Positions 1 through 7,452 of a stretch of DNA of 15,581 bases are shown here, in pieces. The translations under genes and the position numbers were made by a program. Every line of letters starts with the position of its first letter. The stretch's first letter is position 1. The notes beneath the pieces are model-generated. The model was not told the DNA's origin. It did no database searches and saw only the letters and a list, made by a program, of their open reading frames with translations. This DNA is from CAYXVF01 sp964468125 (GTDB lineage: Bacteria > Myxococcota > XYA12-FULL-58-9 > CAYXVF01). The stretch is taken from the NCBI GenBank assembly GCA_964468125.1, contig CAYXVF010000126.1, forward strand, positions 1 through 15,581. Direction: 5' to 3'.

Positions 1-2
1 CG

Positions 3-1700
3 AGTGCGAGTGCGAGTGCCGAAGAGCTCGGCGCAGGGGATCGACTCGCGAGCCAACCCTTCGCGACCCGAGCACCGGTGTACGCCCGCCACGGAATGGC
101 AGCTACGGCTCAGCCGCTCGCCACGCAGGTCGCCATCGATGTGCTCAAAGGCGGCGGTTCCGCCGTCGATGCCGCGATCGCCGCGAACGCAACGTTGGGC
201 CTGATGGAGCCCGTTGGATGCGGCATCGGCGGGGACCTCTTCGCAATCGTCTGGGATCCGAAGACCGAGAAGCTCTACGGGCTCAATGCATCCGGACGCT
301 CGCCGAAGGGCATGAGCTTGGCGCAACTCCAGGAACAGCTCGGGGAGGCACGGCTCATCCCCCCGCGAGGGCCTCTGCCCGTGTCCGTACCGGGCACCGT
401 TTCCGGCTGGTACGCGTTGCACGAGAAGTTCGGAAAGATGCCCATGCGCTGGGTGCTGGCACCGGCGGCTCACTATGCGCGCGAGGGATTCCCCGTCACA
501 CCGCTCATCGCCCGCTACTGGGCGAGCAATTTTCGCGCGTTCGAGCGTTCCGTCGAGGCCGGTCACTTCAGCGAGTACGACAATGCGAAAGCCACCTATT
601 TGATCGACGGTGAGGTGCCGGGCGTCGGGCAGATCTTCAAGAATCCGGACCTCGCCCGTACCTACGCGATGCTCGGAGAGCACGGGCGGGACTACTTCTA
701 CGAAGGCGAGGTTGCAAAGACCATCGACGCCTACATGAAGCGAATCGGTGGGCCCCTGCGCTACGACGATCTCGCCTCCCATCGCGAAACCTGGGTCGAG
801 CCGATGCACGCGAGCTATCGCGGCTACGACGTCTATGAGTTGCCGCCGAACGGGCAGGGACTCGCCGCTCTGCAGATGCTTGAGATCATCGAGCCTTTCG
901 ATTTGAAGTCTATGGGTGCGGGGTCGGCGGATGCGATCCACCTCATGGTCGAAGCCAAACGCTTGGCCTTCGAGGATCGCGCCCGTTTCTATGCAGACCC
1001 AGAGTTCTACGACCTCGATCCGCAGACGCTCCTGAGCGAGGAGCGGATCGCTGCGATGCGCGCGCGCATCGACCCTGCACGGGCGATGAAAGACGCGGCG
1101 CTGCCAGGGCCGGAAGAAGGCGATACGACCTACCTCACGGTCGCCGATTCTAGTGGCATGATGGTATCGCTGATTCAGAGCAACTATCGAGGCATGGGGT
1201 CCGGCCTCGTGCCAGACGGATTGGGTTTCATGCTTCAAGACCGGGGCGAGCTCTTCACACTCGAAGAGGGACACGCGAACGTCTACGCGCCGGGCAAGCG
1301 CCCCTTTCACACGATCATCCCGGCGTTTGTGATGAAGGATGGCAAGCCTTGGCTCAGCTTTGGCGTGATGGGGGGGGCGATGCAACCGCAAGGACACGTG
1401 CAAATTCTGACAAACCTGATCGATTTCGGAATGGATTTGCAGGAGGCCGGCGACGTTGCACGATGGCGACATTCAGGGTCCACACAGCCCACCGGAGAAG
1501 CTGCGGACGGTATCGGAACACTCAACGTGGAGTCGGGAATACCGGAAGCGACCCGCAAAGCGCTGGAGAAGAAGGGGCACCGGGTCGAGATTAGCCCTGG
1601 TGGCTACGGCGGCTATCAGGCGATCATGCGCGACCCGAGCACGGGCGTCTACATCGGCGCCTCGGAAATGCGCAAAGACGGTGCCGCGATCGGCTACTGA
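3..1700 (+). CDS. ggt: gamma-glutamyltransferase family protein, 5' end outside window
   Basis: Ntn-hydrolase that cleaves gamma-glutamyl bonds (glutathione and similar) and passes the glutamyl group to water or an amino acid. The frame is open to the window edge. The residues before the first possible start (GTG at 78), including PFATRAP, look like normal family sequence, so the true start and any signal peptide probably lie upstream. Seen: GMAATAQPLAT and GGSAVDAAIAAN near the N terminus, CGIGGDLFAIVWD, NASGRSP, and the nucleophile region GDTTYLTV. The first Thr of that pair (codon 1125-1127, residue 350 counted from the GTG) is the expected site of self-cleavage into large and small subunits. 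PFHTIIPAF, GVMGGAMQPQGH and GGYQAIMRDP complete the small subunit. About 540 residues are present, near full family length. The stop overlaps the end of the convergent cysteine-cluster gene by 7 bases. Family is secure; substrate and location are not. Confidence 0.93.
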   Translation, partial: SASASAEELGAGDRLASQPFATRAPVYARHGMAATAQPLATQVAIDVLKGGGSAVDAAIAANATLGLMEPVGCGIGGDLFAIVWDPKTEKLYGLNASGRSPKGMSLAQLQEQLGEARLIPPRGPLPVSVPGTVSGWYALHEKFGKMPMRWVLAPAAHYAREGFPVTPLIARYWASNFRAFERSVEAGHFSEYDNAKATYLIDGEVPGVGQIFKNPDLARTYAMLGEHGRDYFYEGEVAKTIDAYMKRIGGPLRYDDLASHRETWVEPMHASYRGYDVYELPPNGQGLAALQMLEIIEPFDLKSMGAGSADAIHLMVEAKRLAFEDRARFYADPEFYDLDPQTLLSEERIAAMRARIDPARAMKDAALPGPEEGDTTYLTVADSSGMMVSLIQSNYRGMGSGLVPDGLGFMLQDRGELFTLEEGHANVYAPGKRPFHTIIPAFVMKDGKPWLSFGVMGGAMQPQGHVQILTNLIDFGMDLQEAGDVARWRHSGSTQPTGEAADGIGTLNVESGIPEATRKALEKKGHRVEISPGGYGGYQAIMRDPSTGVYIGASEMRKDGAAIGY

Positions 1701-2200
1701 GCGGCGAGCGCTCGAAATAGATCTCGGAGACGGACCCGCTCCTGCGAGGGGCGTAGGCTCTGGAGAATTGCCAGGCGCTGCTCCACTGGGCCGAGGGTGA
1801 AGCAATCACCTTCGGCGAGCGACTCGATCGGCTCTCCCGCCTCGTTGAGAGGGCAGATGTCTCGATGCTCGACCTCGCCTTCGACCCAGCGCAGGGGCAG
1901 GCCCTGGGTGCGACAGACATAGGGCCGCACGGGGTAGATTCGGCAGCGGTCGTGTTCATCGAGAAAAGCGCATCGGCCTGCAGGCGCAGCGATCGCGCCG
2001 CGGAGCTTCTCGCCCGCGTGCGCGCGAATGTGCGCGGCTTCGATCTCGTTGACGGTCAGCCCGTCGACACAGCATTGGGCGCAGCCCGCCGCACACTTCA
2101 GTCTCGTCGCGTGGCGCTTCTCGAGCTCCGTCACGCGGCGCTCGAGGGTGTCATAAAGAACCGGAAGGGACCTCAGCGCACGTTCGGAGGCGTCGCCCAT
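1694..2200 (-). CDS. YkgJ-type cysteine-cluster protein
   Basis: Small protein (168 residues) of the YkgJ cysteine-cluster family, thought to bind zinc or an iron-sulfur cluster; the reaction is unknown for most members. Seen: an N-terminal helical stretch, then CAAGCAQCC (Cys36, 40, 43, 44), Cys77, Cys86 in CRIYPVRPYVC and Cys96, and two later Cys in DICPLN and EGDCF. The CxxxCxxCC plus CxIYxxRPxxCR pattern is the family signature. The ATG at 2200 is chosen because it shares one base with the stop of the upstream TPR gene (TGATG), which indicates translational coupling. A longer frame reaching 2269 adds only low-complexity residues. TPR-YkgJ pairing suggests the TPR protein presents a partner to this metal-binding protein; that is inference. 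Confidence 0.85.
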   Translation of the reverse strand: MGDASERALRSLPVLYDTLERRVTELEKRHATRLKCAAGCAQCCVDGLTVNEIEAAHIRAHAGEKLRGAIAAPAGRCAFLDEHDRCRIYPVRPYVCRTQGLPLRWVEGEVEHRDICPLNEAGEPIESLAEGDCFTLGPVEQRLAILQSLRPSQERVRLRDLFRALAAQ

Positions 2201-3018
2201 CAGGCGAGGAGCTTTTGGTAGCGTTCGTGCTCGCGCAGGGGATCGAAGAGGCGGTCCTCGCGCAACCAAATCCGAACGCGCTCGCGGTCCTGACTCGCTG
2301 CGATCTCGAGGTGGTCGAGGGATTCGCGAGGACGGTCCCAGGTCGCGTAGAGCGCGGCGAGGTGGTAGTGCGATGCGAAATCGTGCTCGTCCTGCGAAAG
2401 CGCCGTGCGAAAAGACCCTTCCGCCTCTGCGTAGAAGCCTTGGGCGGTGTAGGCGATCCCCAAGTCCACGTGAGCTTCGACGTAGTCAGGGAAATCCTTG
2501 CCGATCCGCTTGAGATGTCCGATCGCCTCTGGGTAGCGCTCGAGGTCGATCAGGCAACACGCGAGCTCGTGATGGATGACCGGGTCCTCCGGCGCCATGC
2601 GATGGGCGATCTCAAACTCCACCAGCGCTTCTTCGAGGCGCCCGCGGTCCGCGAGGGCGAGTGCGAGATTCAGATGTGCGTCAGGAAACTCGTATTCGAG
2701 ATCGAGGGAGCGACGGTAGAGGTTGATCGCGAGGTCGTGGCCTTGACCCGCGAGAAAGCTCGCCAGGTAGTGGTACGCGGTGGGGGACTCCGGGTCAGCG
2801 CGAAGCGCGGCGACGTATTCGAAGAGCGCTTCGTCCAAGTGTCCCTTTTCAGCTAGTACCGTGGCCAGGTTGTCGTGCGCATGGGCGGAGTCGGGGTCGA
2901 GCTCGATCGCCTTGCGGAACTCGTTCACCGCCTCGTCGAGCCAGCCCCGGTCCGCGAGCTCGATCCCGCGGGCGTTGTGCTCATCCGAGCGAGTGATGTG
3001 GTCTTTCCGGTTGCTCAT
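2200..3018 (-). CDS. tetratricopeptide repeat protein
   Basis: A 272-residue protein made almost wholly of TPR units, a scaffold for protein-protein contacts. About seven consecutive 34-residue repeats are visible between residues 15 and 250, each with the A/G-x3-A and final P/D pattern (for example EAVNEFRKAIELDPDSAHAH and EALVEFEIAHRMAPEDP). No signal peptide or membrane segment is seen, so it is probably cytoplasmic. The C-terminal DRLFDPLREHERYQKLL matches the short tail often found after TPR arrays. The ATG at 3018 has no obvious Shine-Dalgarno sequence. Its stop overlaps the start of the YkgJ-type gene by one base, so the two are co-translated. The partner cannot be told from sequence. 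Confidence 0.88.
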   Translation of the reverse strand: MSNRKDHITRSDEHNARGIELADRGWLDEAVNEFRKAIELDPDSAHAHDNLATVLAEKGHLDEALFEYVAALRADPESPTAYHYLASFLAGQGHDLAINLYRRSLDLEYEFPDAHLNLALALADRGRLEEALVEFEIAHRMAPEDPVIHHELACCLIDLERYPEAIGHLKRIGKDFPDYVEAHVDLGIAYTAQGFYAEAEGSFRTALSQDEHDFASHYHLAALYATWDRPRESLDHLEIAASQDRERVRIWLREDRLFDPLREHERYQKLLA

Positions 3019-3133
3019 CGCGAAACCGATTAATAGTCGCCCGTTGCGAATGGGCAGTCAACGGGCGAGGGGCAGATCCCGTTTCGGCGCGTCGCATCCT
3101 TGACCGAATCAGCAGCGGTGGTACGACTCGCGC

Positions 3134-3328
3134 ATGGAGCCACGGCAGCAGTACGAAGTTCTCATCCGCCTCCTCGAAGCCCTCGTGGCGGAGCGCGGGG
3201 GCGATCCGCGCTCGGTGGGGAAAGAGTACCCGTGGCCGCTTAGCGAGCCCGCTCCGCCGACGCCGCAAGCGGTGGCGACGTCGATGTCCTCGCTCTTGAC
3301 CGGGAGTCTCGACGGAGTCAGTCGCTAG
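3134..3328 (+). CDS. small hypothetical protein, doubtful
   Basis: A 64-codon frame in the 375-base gap between the divergent TPR and YciO-type genes. It starts at ATG and its first half uses mostly G or C at third positions (segment QYEVLIRLLEALVAERGG, likely a helix), whereas the opposite strand here reads as Arg/His-rich noise. The second half is Pro/Ser/Thr-rich. There is no clear ribosome-binding site and I recognise no family. It may be a real small protein or chance; if it is not real, this gap holds only the two promoters. Confidence 0.35.
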   Translation: MEPRQQYEVLIRLLEALVAERGGDPRSVGKEYPWPLSEPAPPTPQAVATSMSSLLTGSLDGVSR

Positions 3329-3393
3329 GCCCGGCAAAGAAGTCGCGTGCGTCTGATCGCGCGTGTAATGTCCGGTTGCGTGAGGCATCGACC

Positions 3394-4026
3394 ATGTTGC
3401 GGCTACAGATCGAAAGCGAACGTCCCAATCCGCGACACGTGGTCCGGGCAGCGGAGTATTTGAAGTCGGGTGGTCTCGCCATCTACCCCACGGACACGAC
3501 CTACGGTCTGGGGTGCGACCTCTATGCCAAACGCTCGATCGAGCGGATTTACCAGCTCAAGGGAATGGACCGAAAGCAGCGGCTCTCGTTCATCTGCAAC
3601 GACCTCTCGGACGTTTCCCGCTATGCGGTGGTAGAGAACCGCAACTATAGAATCTTGAAGCACCACGTTCCGGGGCCGTACACCTTCATCCTTCCCGCGA
3701 CGCGCGAAGTTCCAAAAATCGTACAAACCAACGCGCGCACTGTCGGCATCCGGATTCCCGCGAGCCCTACCTGTCAGATCTTGGTGGGCGAGCTCGGCCA
3801 CCCGCTCATCACGACGACGGTCGCCAAGCACCACGGTGACGGTGACTCCTCCTATACGAATGAACCGGACGAAATCGTGAATCTGTTTGGGCGCTCCGTG
3901 GAGGTCTTCCTCGACGCCGGCACGCTCTTCGACGAGCCCTCTAGTGTCATCGACCTCACCGGAGAACAACCGAAGATCATTCGCGAGGGGAGCGGCGACC
4001 TCGAGTGGCTTCGCTCGGCGCTCTAG
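3394..4026 (+). CDS. YciO/Sua5/YrdC-family protein (threonylcarbamoyl-AMP synthase-like)
   Basis: Member of the family whose core enzyme makes threonylcarbamoyl-AMP from threonine, bicarbonate and ATP for the t6A modification of tRNA. The sequence resembles the YciO branch more than canonical TsaC or Sua5: 210 residues, YPTDTTYGLGCD at 31-42, KGMDRKQRLSFIC at 56-68, then PGPYTFILPAT, RTVGIRIPASP, ITTTVAKH and SSVIDLTG in the usual order. There is no C-terminal Sua5 domain. The ATG at 3394 is preferred over the in-frame TTG at 3376 because TGAGG lies 8 bases upstream of it. YciO proteins may have a related but distinct activity, so the exact reaction is uncertain. The gene precedes the zinc-module ParA by about 120 bases that contain a promoter candidate. 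Confidence 0.9.
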   Translation: MLRLQIESERPNPRHVVRAAEYLKSGGLAIYPTDTTYGLGCDLYAKRSIERIYQLKGMDRKQRLSFICNDLSDVSRYAVVENRNYRILKHHVPGPYTFILPATREVPKIVQTNARTVGIRIPASPTCQILVGELGHPLITTTVAKHHGDGDSSYTNEPDEIVNLFGRSVEVFLDAGTLFDEPSSVIDLTGEQPKIIREGSGDLEWLRSAL

Positions 4027-4030
4027 AGCC

Positions 4031-4061
4031 TTCCGCCGCAAAAAATTTCCGCCGAAAATTT
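4031..4061. repeat. overlapping direct repeat with A/T tracts upstream of parA-like gene
   Basis: Two near-copies in tandem: TTCCGCCGCAAAAAATTT at 4031-4048 and TTCCGCCGAAAATTT at 4047-4061, sharing the TT at their junction. They are the only A/T-rich patch in this stretch and sit directly against the promoter candidate. They could form a curved upstream element or a tandem binding site for the nearby ribbon-helix-helix protein. The repeat is seen; the role is inferred. Confidence 0.5.
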
Positions 4062-4087
4062 GACAGGGGATCGCCGCTCGTTAAGGT
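4060..4087 (+). promoter_or_regulatory. candidate sigma70 promoter for the parA-like operon
   Basis: A perfect -35 hexamer TTGACA (4060-4065) is followed, after 16 bases, by TAAGGT (4082-4087), a weak -10 match with 3 of 6 bases. It faces the parA-like gene and lies about 60 bases before its preferred start. The -35 is convincing, the -10 is not. Confidence 0.45.
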
Positions 4088-4150
4088 GAGGACACTCTCG
4101 GTGTGTACGCTTTGCGCGAAGCGGGGCGCCGAAAATTGATCGGAGGGTCC

Positions 4151-5209
4151 GTGGCCACTCAGACGGCGAAGTGCGTCCAGTGCGGGACGTCATTTGAGCC
4201 TCGTTTTCGATTTCAGGTCGAGGAACGGGGCACACACACGCAATTTTATTGCAGTCAGAAATGTCGAATGAGCGCCGCAACGGCCGAGCAGCCCTGCTCT
4301 GTGTGCGGAACTTCCTTCGTGCCGGCAGTTGCATGGCAGATGGCCGAAGGCCCCGAGGGCCGTCGCTACTACTGCTCCGAGCCGTGCAGGGACCGGGCGG
4401 CGCCGAAGGTGGAGATCGCCGAAGGCCCCCCGGCGCGGGTGGTCGCAGTACTGAATCAGAAAGGTGGCACCGGAAAGACCACCACCGCCGTCTGCGTCGC
4501 CTCCGGCCTCGCCAAGCTCGGCCAACGCGTTTTATTGGTTGACCTCGATCCGCAGGGCAACGTCTCCGCCTCGCTCGGTATATCGGGCCCTCGCACGGTC
4601 TATCACCTTCTGTGCGGTGGAGTGAGCGCCCAGCAATGCGCGATCCGTGGGCGTGAAAACCTCGACGTGATCACGTCGGACCAGGGGTTGGCGGCGGCCG
4701 AGATCGAGCTCGCCCGTACCCGCAACGACGAAGAGCGGGCAACGCGTCTCGAGCGGGCGATGGCGTCCATTCGCGGCTACGACTTCATCATTCTGGACTG
4801 CGCGCCGGCGCTTTCGGTGTTGAATCACAACGCACTGCACTTCGCGGGTGAAGTTCTGATCCCGGTGAGTTGCGACTACCTTGCTCTGGTTGGCGTCAAG
4901 CAGGTGCTGCGTACGCTGCGCCGCGTCGCCGAGAACACCGGACGCGAGGTACGGATCGCCGGAGTGCTTCCCACTTTCTTCGACAAACGCAATCGCGTGT
5001 GCGTTGATGCATTGGGCTATCTCCGCAAGACCTTCGGCGCCAAGACGTTCCCACCAGTTCGCGTGAACGTGAAGCTGGCCGAGGCGCCGAGCCTGAAGCA
5101 GACCATCTTTGAGCACGCTCCGGATTCGCACGGCGCCCGAGATTACATGCGCGTCGTCGAATGGCTCCGGACAGCAGGAAACCGCCCCAACCTTGAGAGA
5201 GCAGCCTGA
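4151..5209 (+). CDS. ParA-family ATPase with two N-terminal zinc-binding modules
   Basis: ParA/MinD-type ATPase of 352 residues. ParA proteins dimerise on ATP, bind DNA non-specifically and position plasmids, chromosome origins or protein clusters. Seen: deviant Walker A KGGTGKTT at 104-111, VDLDPQGN, Walker B-like FIILDCAPA, and SCDYLALVGV after it. Ahead of the ATPase lie two Cys modules with identical spacing, Cys8-Cys11-Cys34-Cys38 and Cys49-Cys52-Cys75-Cys79 (CxxC-x22-CxxxC). Each begins CxxCGTSF and has an aromatic pair before the third Cys, so they look like an internal duplication that binds zinc. The GTG at 4151 follows GGAGGG with short spacing and gives a protein starting just before the first module; an in-frame GTG at 4103 would add 16 unremarkable residues. 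Five bases separate the stop from the ribbon-helix-helix gene. The cargo is unknown. Confidence 0.88.
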   Translation: MATQTAKCVQCGTSFEPRFRFQVEERGTHTQFYCSQKCRMSAATAEQPCSVCGTSFVPAVAWQMAEGPEGRRYYCSEPCRDRAAPKVEIAEGPPARVVAVLNQKGGTGKTTTAVCVASGLAKLGQRVLLVDLDPQGNVSASLGISGPRTVYHLLCGGVSAQQCAIRGRENLDVITSDQGLAAAEIELARTRNDEERATRLERAMASIRGYDFIILDCAPALSVLNHNALHFAGEVLIPVSCDYLALVGVKQVLRTLRRVAENTGREVRIAGVLPTFFDKRNRVCVDALGYLRKTFGAKTFPPVRVNVKLAEAPSLKQTIFEHAPDSHGARDYMRVVEWLRTAGNRPNLERAA

Positions 5210-5214
5210 GGACT

Positions 5215-5532
5215 ATGAGTAAGGGTAAAGCAAGGAGCGCGACGGTGCTGTTGGACAATCCCCTCGAGGGGGAGGAGGTCCTTCTCGACGCGATGTATGG
5301 GCCCGCCAAGCCGCGTCGACCCGCGCCGACGAGGGCGATGGCCCCCGCGAGACCCGATCACTACAAGATCGTGTCGATCTCGCTCTACCGCGAGGACATC
5401 GACCGCCTCGATCGCATGGTCCGGGAGCTCAAGCGTCGTGGGGTTTATAAGGCGAACAAGAGCCAGCTGATCCGACACGCCCTGCAGCGCCTGGAGGCCG
5501 AAGACTTCGACCGCGAAGACTTCGAGGCGTGA
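5215..5532 (+). CDS. ribbon-helix-helix-like protein, probable ParA partner
   Basis: A 105-residue protein. Residues 1-48 are low-complexity and Pro/Arg-rich. Residues 50-95 read as a ribbon-helix-helix fold: strand KIVSISL, helix EDIDRLDRMVRELKRRG, then NKSQLIRHALQRLE, with NxSxLIR as the classic start of the second helix. The tail is acidic. RHH proteins are DNA-binding dimers; beside a ParA ATPase they commonly act as the centromere-binding or adaptor protein (type Ib partition, ParG or Omega-like), with the flexible N terminus stimulating the ATPase. Here that role is inferred from the five-base spacing and fold. It may also repress the operon. No known family name is recognised. Confidence 0.75.
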   Translation: MSKGKARSATVLLDNPLEGEEVLLDAMYGPAKPRRPAPTRAMAPARPDHYKIVSISLYREDIDRLDRMVRELKRRGVYKANKSQLIRHALQRLEAEDFDREDFEA

Positions 5533-5580
5533 AGCGAAGGTAACGACAGGGACCGCGGGTTCGGCTTGCGGAGCGCCTGC

Positions 5581-7452
5581 GTGCTTGTTCTGGGATCGCC
5601 GCGCGCCGATACTCCCACCGTCGTGCAGTTTCCATCCGAGCCCAGCGAAGCCTTTGGCGACCCTCGCTTCACGAGCGTCGATCTCCTTCCCACACCGGAC
5701 AGTGAGAGAAGCCTCGATTCGCGACCGGCTTTTGCGCTCTGGTCCGCGGTTGTGCTCCACCCGGTGGTGACCGACCTGTCTGTCGCCAAGGGAACCTTGG
5801 AGCTGCGAACGATTCTCCCGGTACTCACGGGGACGGCTCTCGTCAGCCTCATGGGCTTCGCGCTCTTGCGGACGCCGCAGCGCTACGGGCTCGGATTCGT
5901 CGCGACCGCCCGTGCGGCGTTCGGGGTGCGCGGGACGTACCTGGTCGCGCTGGCGCGCTGGCTTGCGACGGTGCTCTGGTCCGGCGCCTGGGTCGGCTAC
6001 GTGGCGGATTGGAGCACGCGACTCCTACTTGCGACGCTCGAACGCTTCGCGGACGAGCGGTTGTATACGCTCGCCACTCTGTGGCGGGATGCACTCGCCA
6101 TCGCCGTCGGTGCGATCTTCGTCTCCTTGGCGGTGATCGCCTCGACATCGCCGGTCGCAGACCAGGCGCGGCGTGCGCCGCGGAGGGTGATGCTCGCGGT
6201 GATTCTTGCGGGCGTGCTCGTGGGTCTCGCGGCCTTTCGTCTTGGGACGCTCCCTGTTCCATCCTTTGGGCGCCGTGGCTGGGCCCTTGAGCAGTGGGGG
6301 ACGGAGAGCCTGACGATCGCGCTTGCGACCCTGCCGCCGCTGATGGCCTTCACCGAATGGGCCCGCTTGCGCGTCCGTGGCGGGATCGACGCGGAAACCG
6401 GCCGGCGACTCGGTCGTCGCAAACGAGCGAGCGCCCCCTTCATTCTGATCCCCGTCGCTGCGGTGTTCGCGTCTTTGGGGGCGGTCATTCACGCGGCAGC
6501 AGCACAGACGAGCGGAGCCGCGCCACGCGGACTGGTCGCTTCCGCATCCGGCTTTGGGGGGGCTCTCGGCGGCGGCGCGGCGGTGCTCCTCGGTCTGTTG
6601 CTTTTCTTCTCGCTCGTTCCGTTCGTAGGGATCGATGCCCCGTTGCGCTCGCTCGTATCTATCGCTCCGCGCTATGCGGCGAGCCTTCGCTGGTTCACCG
6701 GCGTCGCCATTCTGGCAACGGCTCCGCTCGTGCGCCTCTTCGCGCCGAGCACCCTGATGGTCGCGGCGGGCGTGATTCTGGTCCCCATCGCGGCGGTGTT
6801 GATGGTCGACGATGGCATCGTTCGCCGCGGTCGGGTTCAGCTAGAAGAACTCTACCAGGCTCCATCGCGTTATGGGCCACTCTTTGGTGTCGGGGTCGCG
6901 GGGCTTCTGGCCTCGGCGGCCGGTTGGCTCGTCTCTCTTGGGCATTGGGACGGACTCGCGTGGCAAGGGTTCTACGGCGACATCCGCTCATTTGTGAACG
7001 GTTTTAGCTACGGGGGGGGCTCGTCGGTGGTGCTGCTCGCGGGCACCGTCTCAGCAGTTCTCTTTGGGGTCGTTAGAGTCGTCGAAGGATATCTGCCGAT
7101 GATTCCTGGCCGCCGGCTCCGTGGCCCCGGGCCGGAACGCATCGAGCCTGCGGCGTCCTCGGTGGAGCTGCCGTCTTCGGAGCACGAGCCGAACGAGCTA
7201 GAGTGGGGCACTCTCCCTCCCGATGCCGATCCGTCCGCGGCGAGCACGGGCCCCCTGGACCCAACGGTCATCAATCTCGCCGAAGCGCGTTACGCACCGG
7301 TATCCGACTCGGACGATGAGTGGCCGGACGAGGCTGCGGAAGATTCCTTGAGCGAGGGCGCCTGGTACGATGACTCAAACGACATGAGCAATCCGAGTGT
7401 CACGGAAATCGGCGATCCGCAGTTCGTCAAAAAGCGCGACGACGACGAGTGA
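5581..7452 (+). CDS. divergent NCS1-like multi-spanning membrane protein with acidic tail
   Basis: About 623 residues with roughly 12 hydrophobic segments between residues 45 and 505. Several stretches resemble NCS1 (nucleobase/cation symporter) landmarks: an N-terminal SERSLDSRPAFALW, YGLGFVATARAAFGVRG followed by LARWLATVLWSGAW, and near the end IVRRGRVQLEELY then SRYGPLFGVGVAGLLASAAGW. These match where NCS1 proteins carry the G-x-x-x-x-ARxxFG and VRRxxLDLxDLY motifs. Overall similarity looks weak, so substrate transport is uncertain. The last ~115 residues are a soluble, acidic, Ser/Pro-rich tail ending KKRDDDE, unusual for a transporter. The GTG at 5581 is chosen because GGAG lies 7 bases before it; a TTG at 5566 and a GTG at 5623 are alternatives. 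It follows the ParA and RHH genes after 48 bases and is likely co-transcribed. Its 3' end overlaps the convergent protease gene by 26 bases. Confidence 0.7.
   Translation: MLVLGSPRADTPTVVQFPSEPSEAFGDPRFTSVDLLPTPDSERSLDSRPAFALWSAVVLHPVVTDLSVAKGTLELRTILPVLTGTALVSLMGFALLRTPQRYGLGFVATARAAFGVRGTYLVALARWLATVLWSGAWVGYVADWSTRLLLATLERFADERLYTLATLWRDALAIAVGAIFVSLAVIASTSPVADQARRAPRRVMLAVILAGVLVGLAAFRLGTLPVPSFGRRGWALEQWGTESLTIALATLPPLMAFTEWARLRVRGGIDAETGRRLGRRKRASAPFILIPVAAVFASLGAVIHAAAAQTSGAAPRGLVASASGFGGALGGGAAVLLGLLLFFSLVPFVGIDAPLRSLVSIAPRYAASLRWFTGVAILATAPLVRLFAPSTLMVAAGVILVPIAAVLMVDDGIVRRGRVQLEELYQAPSRYGPLFGVGVAGLLASAAGWLVSLGHWDGLAWQGFYGDIRSFVNGFSYGGGSSVVLLAGTVSAVLFGVVRVVEGYLPMIPGRRLRGPGPERIEPAASSVELPSSEHEPNELEWGTLPPDADPSAASTGPLDPTVINLAEARYAPVSDSDDEWPDEAAEDSLSEGAWYDDSNDMSNPSVTEIGDPQFVKKRDDDE

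Noticed and set aside
1..18. CGAGTG repeated three times at the window start
   Set aside because: In frame it encodes Ser-Ala repeats in the gamma-glutamyltransferase leader region; too short and at the edge to interpret.
4532..5131. 199-codon minus-strand frame opposite the ParA gene
   Set aside because: Antisense of a well-supported ATPase; no motif and no ribosome-binding site.
6294..7007. 237-codon plus-strand frame within the membrane protein
   Set aside because: Arg/Gly/Ser-rich out-of-frame reading of the NCS1-like gene.
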